DNA from: Sulfurovum sp. | GTDB taxonomy: Bacteria > Campylobacterota > Campylobacteria > Campylobacterales > Sulfurovaceae | Direction: 5' to 3' | DNA length: 11,950 nt | NCBI GenBank assembly: GCA_020721385.1 | Contig: DYMW01000023.1 | Location: forward strand, 6,840-18,789 | Shown here: positions 6,920 to 11,950 of the stretch, in pieces | How the letters are laid out: each line of letters begins with the position of its first letter | Numbering within the stretch: the first letter of the stretch is position 1 | Made by a program: the position numbers and the translations under genes | The notes under the pieces: generated by a model | Told to the model about the DNA's origin: nothing | Seen by the model: only the letters and a program-made list of their open reading frames with translations | Databases searched by the model: none

Positions 6920-7955
6920 TATCAGGTATGATCGTATCCATGATAACCATGTTATTATCGCTCCAGAGCGTTTGCATCGACCTGATTGTTATTTGAGTAA
7001 AGCTCCTACCAACAGAGAAGTTGAGGATTTTTTTGATAAAGCGTGTCCCTTTTGTGAGGGAAACGAAGCGTTAACCCCTCACGAGATTTTTGCCATTAGA
7101 GAAGAGACCTCTCTTGCCAATAAAAAAGGTTGGCAGACACGGGTTATTCCCAATCTTTATAAAGCGGTACAGATTGAAGCTCCTTATCAACATCATCATG
7201 GGGCTTTTGAATATTGGGAAGGTTTTGGTGCACATGAAGTGATTGTTGATACCCCAAAACATTATACCTCAATGCTTCAATGGCATGAAGCCGATGTGGT
7301 GGCATGGTTACAAACATTACGGGCTAGAGTTGCTGATTTACGCCGTGACCATCGTATTGCGTATATTTCTCTTTTTAAAAATGAGGGGGTACACGCGGGT
7401 GCAACACAGACCCATTCACATACACAGTTGATTGGATTACCAATTATTCCGAAACTCCAAAGAGAAGTTTTTCAGCGAACGTATGATTATTATAACCATC
7501 ATGCACACGCTTTATTGGTATCAGAGATAAGCAATGAAGAGGCAAATGGTGAGCGTATTGTGGCTCAAAAAGGTGACTTTACAGCGTATTGTCCTTATGC
7601 AAGTGCGTATCCGTTTGAAGTAATGATTAGTTCTAAAAAAGCTTTAGGACAGATAGATACATTGAGCGATAAGAGCATGGAAACATTGGCACCACTACTC
7701 CTTTTAATCCTTAAAAAATTAAAACGTCAATTGGGATGTTTTGATTTTAATTTATCCATAGCAACACCACCCTTGCAAGAGGGTACGGTTGAGAGAGAGT
7801 TGCTGTATAATGTGGATGAGGCGTGTCGGTTTGCCATTCGTATTATGCCAAGACTTTACAAACATGCTGGGTTTGAAGTGAGTACAGAGGTGATGATTAA
7901 TCCTGTTTCACCTGAATTTTGTGCCAAATTATTAAGAGAGGGAAATGATGAATAA
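6912..7955 (+). CDS. galT: GalT-superfamily hexose-1-phosphate nucleotidylyltransferase
   Basis: A 347-residue member of the GalT branch of the HIT superfamily. GalT transfers UMP between UDP-glucose and galactose-1-phosphate through a nucleotidyl-histidine; related proteins are ADP-glucose phosphorylases. The sequence shows a zinc-type CPFC (45-48), TRVIPNLY (76-83), GAHEVIVDTP (106-115), and the active-site block GATQTHSHTQLIGLP (163-177) with a His-Ser-His triad (168-170). By analogy with E. coli GalT (His-Pro-His) the nucleophile would be His170. Most textbook GalTs have HPH, so the Ser is notable. No galK, galE or galM is in the window; the neighbours are GH57 and glycogen genes. I infer a role in the ADP-glucose/glucose-1-phosphate economy of glycogen, but UDP-galactose chemistry cannot be excluded. 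The symbol reflects family, not proven function. Its 3' end overlaps glgA by eight bases. Confidence 0.85.
   Translation: MSNIRYDRIHDNHVIIAPERLHRPDCYLSKAPTNREVEDFFDKACPFCEGNEALTPHEIFAIREETSLANKKGWQTRVIPNLYKAVQIEAPYQHHHGAFEYWEGFGAHEVIVDTPKHYTSMLQWHEADVVAWLQTLRARVADLRRDHRIAYISLFKNEGVHAGATQTHSHTQLIGLPIIPKLQREVFQRTYDYYNHHAHALLVSEISNEEANGERIVAQKGDFTAYCPYASAYPFEVMISSKKALGQIDTLSDKSMETLAPLLLLILKKLKRQLGCFDFNLSIATPPLQEGTVERELLYNVDEACRFAIRIMPRLYKHAGFEVSTEVMINPVSPEFCAKLLREGNDE
7938..7941 (+). promoter_or_regulatory. Shine-Dalgarno deciding between two adjacent glgA ATGs
   Basis: Tandem ATGs occur at 7945 and 7948. GAGG at 7938-7941 is six bases from the second but only three from the first, so 7948 is preferred. 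The difference is one Met. Confidence 0.5.
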
Positions 7956-9435
7956 ATTAAATATTTTACTCGCAGCATCCGAAGTGGTTCCATTTGCAAA
8001 AAGTGGAGGACTCGCCGACGTGGCGGGTGCATTACCCAAAGCACTAAAAGCTTTAGGACATGATGTTCGTGTGGTAATGCCTCGCTATTATGTGGTTGAT
8101 AAAGAGAAATACAATTTACAACCTTTACAAGGAGAGTTGGGTGTTCCCATGGGAAGTATGGGTAAAGCGTGGGCTGGTGTTTATGAAGGTGTTTTACCCA
8201 ACAGTGATGTGCCTGTTTATTTTATAGAACATGATGGTTTTTTTGGTCGAAAAGGTCTTTATGATGAAAATGGAGAGGGGTATGGTGACAACGATAACCG
8301 ATTTATCTTCTTTTCAAAAGCAGTGATGCAATTGGCAAAAAAACTGCATTTTCGACCTGATGTGATTCATGTGAATGATTGGCATACGGCACCGATTCCT
8401 GTTTTACTCAACACCACGTACGCCAATGACCCTGATTTTAAAAACACAGGAACCTTGTTGAGTATTCATAATCTACAACATCAAGGCAAGTTCTATAAAG
8501 GAGCGATGGATGTTTTGGGTGTGGGCTGGGAACATTTTAATATGCATGAACTTGAAGAGTATGGTGGAATTAACCTTCTTAAAGGGGGAATTGTTCATAC
8601 CGATGCAATGAATGCAGTGAGTAAAAAGTATGCCCAAGAGATTCGTACACCAGAGTTTGGTTGGGGACTTGATGGACTGATTAATGCAAAAGCCTACAAA
8701 CTTTATGGTATTTTAAATGGTGTTGATTATGATGAGTGGAGTCCTGCGATTGATGAGTTTATCCCTCAAACGTTTGATAATGATGATTTAGTAGGTAAAG
8801 CGGTCTGTAAAGAAGCCTTACAAAAAGCCTTTAATTTACCCGTTAGAGCCGATGTTCCCTTAATTGGTTTGGTGGGTCGTTTGGCGGAACAGAAGGGAAT
8901 TACACTGTTGTCATCGGCAATATGGAACTTGATGGAGATGGACATACAGATAGTGCTACTAGGAGCTGGCGAGAAGTGGGCAGAGCATTTCTTTTCTGAT
9001 GTTGCGACCAAATATCCCCATAAATTTGGTTGTTTTATTGGGTATAAAAATGATTTATCGCATCAAATAGAAGCAGGAAGTGATATGTTTTTGATGCCAT
9101 CACTCTTTGAGCCATGTGGACTTAATCAGATTTACAGTCTTCGTTATGGAACGGTGCCAATTGTAAGAGCCACAGGAGGTTTGGATGATACCATTCAAAA
9201 TTATGAAAGTACGACGCAAAGTGGTACAGGGTTTAAATTTTATGATGCCACACCAGAAGCATTAACAGGTACCGTAAAATGGGCGGTGGATGTTTGGTAT
9301 AATGACAAAGAGGGATTTGAAAAAGTTCGTCAAAATGGAATGAAACAGCGTTTTGATTGGGCAGAAGCAGCACAAGGTTATGAAGACCTTTATCGTCATA
9401 TCATCGGTGGTCGTTTAAGCAGTGTCCACCAATAG
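7948..9435 (+). CDS. glgA: Glycogen synthase GlgA (GT5)
   Basis: A 495-residue cytoplasmic retaining glycosyltransferase of family GT5 that adds glucose from a nucleotide donor (normally ADP-glucose) to the non-reducing ends of alpha-1,4-glucan. Length is typical of bacterial GlgA (about 480 residues). Residues 1-250 form the starch-synthase catalytic half: KSGGLADVAGALP (18-30; the KTGGL-type ADP-glucose loop with Lys18), VNDWHTAP (142-149) and SIHNLQHQG (172-180). The C-terminal GT-B half has GILNGVD (254-260), GLVGRLAEQKG (307-317, with Arg311 and Lys316 contacting phosphate), SLFEPCGLNQ (385-394; Glu388 matches the essential Glu377 of E. coli) and ATGGLDD (408-414). All key residues look intact. 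It overlaps the galT-like gene by eight bases and is followed by glgB after 16 bases, so coupled expression is likely. Confidence 0.96.
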   Translation: MNKLNILLAASEVVPFAKSGGLADVAGALPKALKALGHDVRVVMPRYYVVDKEKYNLQPLQGELGVPMGSMGKAWAGVYEGVLPNSDVPVYFIEHDGFFGRKGLYDENGEGYGDNDNRFIFFSKAVMQLAKKLHFRPDVIHVNDWHTAPIPVLLNTTYANDPDFKNTGTLLSIHNLQHQGKFYKGAMDVLGVGWEHFNMHELEEYGGINLLKGGIVHTDAMNAVSKKYAQEIRTPEFGWGLDGLINAKAYKLYGILNGVDYDEWSPAIDEFIPQTFDNDDLVGKAVCKEALQKAFNLPVRADVPLIGLVGRLAEQKGITLLSSAIWNLMEMDIQIVLLGAGEKWAEHFFSDVATKYPHKFGCFIGYKNDLSHQIEAGSDMFLMPSLFEPCGLNQIYSLRYGTVPIVRATGGLDDTIQNYESTTQSGTGFKFYDATPEALTGTVKWAVDVWYNDKEGFEKVRQNGMKQRFDWAEAAQGYEDLYRHIIGGRLSSVHQ

Positions 9436-9441
9436 CAGTTT

Positions 9442-9446
9442 AGGAG
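9442..9446 (+). promoter_or_regulatory. Shine-Dalgarno fixing the glgB start at 9452
   Basis: AGGAG sits five bases before the ATG at 9452, in the glgA-glgB gap. A GTG at 9422 in the same frame lies inside glgA and has no comparable site. Confidence 0.8.
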
Positions 9447-9451
9447 CTAAA

Positions 9452-11374
9452 ATGTCACACGCAATACACTACAATATCTCAACATTAAGTGAATTGGATA
9501 TCTACCTTTTCAAGCAAGGTAACCACGCAAAACTTTATGAGAAGTTTGGGGCTCATTTTATGGTGCATCAAGGAAAAAAAGGGGTTCATTTTGCAGTGTG
9601 GGCTCCCAATGCAAAGAGTGTCAGTGTTTGTGGTGATTTTAACTACTATGATGCCGATGCACATCACCTTGAGTTGCGAAATGACGACTCAGGAGTTTGG
9701 GAAGGGTTTATAGAAGATGTCGAAGAAGGCTTAACCTATAAGTATCATATCGTCTCTCAATTTCACAATATTGTACATGATAAAAGTGACCCTTTTGCTT
9801 TTTTTAGTGAGAAACCTTCTAATTCAGCTTCACGTGTTTGGAGTCTTGATGGGTACGATTGGGAAGATAAGATGTGGATGAAAGAGCGTTTCAAACACAA
9901 TGCTCATGATGCACCAGTTTCTGTTTATGAGATGCATCTTGGTTCATGGAAACAAAAAGTAGAAGAGGCTAATCGTTACTTAACGTACCGAGAGTTGGCT
10001 GTTGAACTTGTAGCATATCTTAAAGAGATGAACTACACCCATGTTGAGTTTATGCCTCTGACAGAGTACCCTTTCTTTGGTTCATGGGGGTATCAAGTAG
10101 TGGGTTATTTCTCTGCTACTGCACGTTTTGGAGAGCCACAAGATTTGATGTATCTGATTGATGTGTTGCACCAAAATGGAATTGGTGTTATTATGGATTG
10201 GGTACCTTCACATTTTGCGGTTGATATGCATGGTTTGATTAATTTTGATGGAACAGCTCTTTATGAACATGATGACCCAAGACAAGGGTTTCATCCTGAG
10301 TGGGGAAGCATTATTTTTAACTATGGTCGAAATGAAGTCAAGTCTTTTCTGATTTCATCAGCAATGTTTTGGCTTGACAAGTATCATATTGATGGTATTC
10401 GTGTAGATGCTGTAGCGTCTATGTTGCACTTAGATTACGCCCGTAAAGAGGGAGAGTGGATTCCCAATGAGTTTGGAGGCAATGAAAACCTTGAAGCCGT
10501 AGCCTTTTTACGTAAACTCAATGAGAGTGTTTATGCAGAGTTCTCCGATATTATGATGATAGCCGAAGAGTCAACCGCATGGCCCATGGTAACACGTCCA
10601 ACAAGCATTGGTGGTCTGGGTTTTGGTTTCAAATGGAACATGGGTTGGATGCATGATTCGTTAAAATACATGAGTTACGACCCAATTCATCGTCAACATC
10701 ACCACCATCAACTAACCTTTAGCTTGTGGTACGCTTTTGATGAACACTTTATGTTACCTCTTAGTCATGATGAAGTGGTACACATGAAAGGCTCACTCAT
10801 CAACAAAATGCCAGGTGACAATAATCAAAAGTTTGCCAATCTACGAGCCATGTATGCCTATATGATGTCACATCCTGGTAAAAAACTCCTTTTTATGGGA
10901 GGAGACATTGCCCAATACGCCGAATGGAATTTTGAAAAAAGCCTTGATTGGCACTTATTAGAAAATCCGTTACATAAGAAACTACAAAAGATGGTCAGTG
11001 ATTTAAACAGCATCTATCGTAAAGAACGGGCGTTACATCAATACGATGAAAAACAAAAAGGTTTCGAGTGGATTGACGATGGCGACTATCAACACAATTG
11101 CATCAGCTTCATGCGTAAAAGTGACAACCCTGAAGATACCATTTATGTATTGTGTAACTTTGCCGATGAAACCCGAGAATCTTATAGAGTTGGTGTGCCT
11201 TATGCTGGTGACTATGTAGAGATATTCAATTCGCAATCAGCCTATTATGAAGGGTGGAACATTGGAAATACAGGAGCGTTAACGGCTAAAAAAGAGCCGA
11301 TGCATGGACGTGAGTATTCGATTACTTTGACGTTGCCACCTTTGGGAGTGTTGTATTTGAAGAGGGTTGGTTAG
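9452..11374 (+). CDS. glgB: 1,4-alpha-glucan branching enzyme GlgB (GH13)
   Basis: A 640-residue cytoplasmic enzyme that cleaves alpha-1,4-glucan and rejoins the piece by an alpha-1,6 bond. Domains: a CBM48 beta-sandwich at about 30-120 (FAVWAPNAKSVSVCGDFN, 47-64), a GH13 barrel at about 155-525 and a C-terminal all-beta domain. Catalytic regions are intact: MDWVPSHF (248-255), DGIRVDA (314-320) with nucleophile Asp319, IAEESTAWP (370-378) with acid/base Glu372, and LSHDEVVH (437-444) with transition-state Asp440. The WGYQVVGYF block (212-220) is typical of GlgB. E. coli GlgB is 728 residues with two N-terminal modules; this one has a single CBM48, the common shorter form. The start is fixed by AGGAG at 9442-9446. 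A run of four His (416-419) looks incidental. It is the last gene of the operon, followed by hairpins. Confidence 0.96.
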   Translation: MSHAIHYNISTLSELDIYLFKQGNHAKLYEKFGAHFMVHQGKKGVHFAVWAPNAKSVSVCGDFNYYDADAHHLELRNDDSGVWEGFIEDVEEGLTYKYHIVSQFHNIVHDKSDPFAFFSEKPSNSASRVWSLDGYDWEDKMWMKERFKHNAHDAPVSVYEMHLGSWKQKVEEANRYLTYRELAVELVAYLKEMNYTHVEFMPLTEYPFFGSWGYQVVGYFSATARFGEPQDLMYLIDVLHQNGIGVIMDWVPSHFAVDMHGLINFDGTALYEHDDPRQGFHPEWGSIIFNYGRNEVKSFLISSAMFWLDKYHIDGIRVDAVASMLHLDYARKEGEWIPNEFGGNENLEAVAFLRKLNESVYAEFSDIMMIAEESTAWPMVTRPTSIGGLGFGFKWNMGWMHDSLKYMSYDPIHRQHHHHQLTFSLWYAFDEHFMLPLSHDEVVHMKGSLINKMPGDNNQKFANLRAMYAYMMSHPGKKLLFMGGDIAQYAEWNFEKSLDWHLLENPLHKKLQKMVSDLNSIYRKERALHQYDEKQKGFEWIDDGDYQHNCISFMRKSDNPEDTIYVLCNFADETRESYRVGVPYAGDYVEIFNSQSAYYEGWNIGNTGALTAKKEPMHGREYSITLTLPPLGVLYLKRVG

Positions 11375-11380
11375 GTAGAG

Positions 11381-11438
11381 TTTAATGCACTTTTGGAAAT
11401 AGGGTTATTCCCAATGACGAGATTGGGAATGCATTAAA
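11381..11438. terminator. Nested hairpins between convergent glgB and DUF805 genes
   Basis: An inner perfect stem (ATTCCCAAT, 11407-11415; ATTGGGAAT, 11422-11430) closes a six-base loop. An outer pair, TTTAATGCA (11381-11389) and TGCATTAAA (11430-11438), encloses it, with a 17-base one-sided bulge at 11390-11406. It lies in the 71-base gap between two converging genes, where a two-way terminator is expected. Neither side has a clean U-run (the + strand continues through ATTAAAGC to ATTTGTCTTC), so it may be a weak or factor-dependent terminator or a 3'-end stabilising structure. Confidence 0.5.
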
Positions 11439-11445
11439 TTAAAGC

Positions 11446-11823
11446 TTATAATTTGTCTTCTTTAGGGTTCGCACCATATTGATTTTCGCCCTCTTGGCTG
11501 TCCATTACAAAGAATGCAAGAAGCACAAGACTGGCAATTGGAATAAGGGCAATTAAATACCACCATCCACTACGACCTGTATCGTGTAAACGGCGAATAC
11601 CTACCGCAATTGAAGGTACGAGTGTTCCTAGGATATATATTAATGATAAAATACCGATTCCTCCAGTATTTCCACCTGTGAGACCTGCCATTACTCCATC
11701 GAGTAAACCGACAACAACAGCAAATATAATATAAAAAAGAACAAAGTACCAATATTCTGATCGACTGGCTCTTCCCTCAAATTGTGCATATTTGTTTTTC
11801 ATGACATCTAAAAAATAGTTCAT
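11446..11823 (-). CDS. DUF805 family inner-membrane protein
   Basis: A 125-residue DUF805 (YhaH-like) membrane protein of unknown function. It shows the family's usual N-terminal motif FEGRASRSEYW (15-25), hydrophobic segments at about 24-48, 57-75 and 88-107, the loop RRLHDTGRSGWWYL (77-90) and the tail GENQYGANP (112-120). Length fits the family (roughly 110-150). The start is supported by AAGGA six bases upstream (complement of 11830-11834). It converges on the glycogen operon and is separated from it by hairpins, so it is probably an unrelated transcription unit. Nothing in the sequence links it to glycogen. Confidence 0.92.
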   Translation of the reverse strand: MNYFLDVMKNKYAQFEGRASRSEYWYFVLFYIIFAVVVGLLDGVMAGLTGGNTGGIGILSLIYILGTLVPSIAVGIRRLHDTGRSGWWYLIALIPIASLVLLAFFVMDSQEGENQYGANPKEDKL

Positions 11824-11950
11824 CGTTAATCCTTGTATTAATATGGACTTATATTCTATGGTATTTATACTTTCTTATTACTTTTAATGCTAATATTTAT
11901 ATAAAGCAAAGAGTTTTTCGCTAGAATTCGCTTCTACTTTTTGAGTAGAA
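11824..11950. other. Upstream region of the DUF805 gene
   Basis: This AT-rich stretch must hold the DUF805 promoter on the minus strand. Two TATAAA-like -10 candidates are visible (complement of 11864-11869 and of 11896-11901), but neither has a recognisable -35 at the right distance, so I do not choose between them. No tRNA or other RNA gene is visible. The distal end carries the overlapping repeats listed separately. Confidence 0.35.
11922..11950. repeat. Overlapping inverted repeats at the window edge
   Basis: TTCTACT (11932-11938) and AGTAGAA (11944-11950) form a perfect 7-bp stem with a 5-base loop and may extend beyond the window. TAGAA (11922-11926) also pairs with TTCTA (11932-11936). 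In addition TTCGCT occurs twice with a 10-base period (11917-11922 and 11927-11932). This could be a terminator of a neighbouring gene or an operator; the cut-off edge prevents a decision. Confidence 0.35.

Larger units (their letters stand above)
294..11374 (+). other. Six-gene glycogen metabolism operon
   Basis: All six genes share a strand. The junctions are a 1-base overlap (2801), a 36-base gap (4835-4870), an 8-base overlap (6912-6919), an 8-base overlap (7948-7955) and a 16-base gap (9436-9451). No internal gap is large enough for a clear promoter-terminator pair, and hairpins follow only the last gene. Co-transcription is therefore likely. The order is sugar-nucleotide supply, two GH57 remodelling enzymes, GalT-like, synthase, branching enzyme. 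Confidence 0.8.

Noticed and set aside
9422..9451. GTG at 9422 as glgB start
   Set aside because: It overlaps glgA and has no ribosome site, whereas the ATG at 9452 is preceded by AGGAG at the proper distance.
10692..10710. His-rich run in GlgB (HHHH, residues 416-419) as a metal site
   Set aside because: GlgB needs no such site, and the run lies outside the catalytic motifs; it is probably incidental.
1..11950. tRNA, rRNA, CRISPR array, transposase or integrase
   Set aside because: I saw no spaced identical repeats, cloverleaf-like segments or mobile-element genes; the few non-coding gaps are all short.

Overview
The window carries a tight, one-directional glycogen metabolism operon of six genes (294-11374, + strand). 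A short ORF and an AT-rich control region lie upstream, and a convergent small membrane-protein gene (DUF805) lies downstream. Base composition is AT-rich, and the spacers are nearly pure A/T. Together with the short spacers and the protein flavour, this suggests a free-living, probably sulfur-metabolising member of the Campylobacterota (Sulfurimonas, Sulfuricurvum or Sulfurospirillum type). A deltaproteobacterial relative is the main alternative. This placement is inference; there is no rRNA or marker gene in the window.

Layout: (1) 1-293: a possible 55-residue ORF (33-200) with its own TATAAT and Shine-Dalgarno, then a 41-base stretch without G or C holding a candidate operon promoter, then an 8-bp perfect inverted repeat just before the first gene. 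(2) 294-2801: a nucleotidyltransferase fused to left-handed beta-helix repeats and a degenerate phosphohexomutase domain. (3) 2801-4834 and 4871-6919: two different GH57 enzymes, the second closely resembling the 4-alpha-glucanotransferase of Thermococcus litoralis. (4) 6912-7955: a GalT-superfamily nucleotidylyltransferase. (5) 7948-9435: glycogen synthase glgA. (6) 9452-11374: branching enzyme glgB. (7) 11381-11438: nested hairpins between convergent genes. (8) 11446-11823, minus strand: a DUF805 inner-membrane protein. (9) 11824-11950: its upstream region, ending in overlapping inverted repeats.

How the genes fit together: the nucleotidyltransferase sits where glgC would be expected and probably makes the sugar nucleotide. 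GlgA extends alpha-1,4-glucan, GlgB branches it, and the two cytoplasmic GH57 enzymes trim and rearrange it. The GalT-like protein may interconvert the nucleotide sugar and glucose-1-phosphate. The window has no glgC, glgP, glgX or malQ. Almost all junctions overlap or are separated by a few dozen bases or less, so the six genes are probably co-transcribed and partly translationally coupled.

The most interesting points are the fused mutase domain, which has lost three of its four active-site loops, and the GalT homologue, which has an HSH rather than HPH active-site triad and lies in a glycogen rather than a galactose context.
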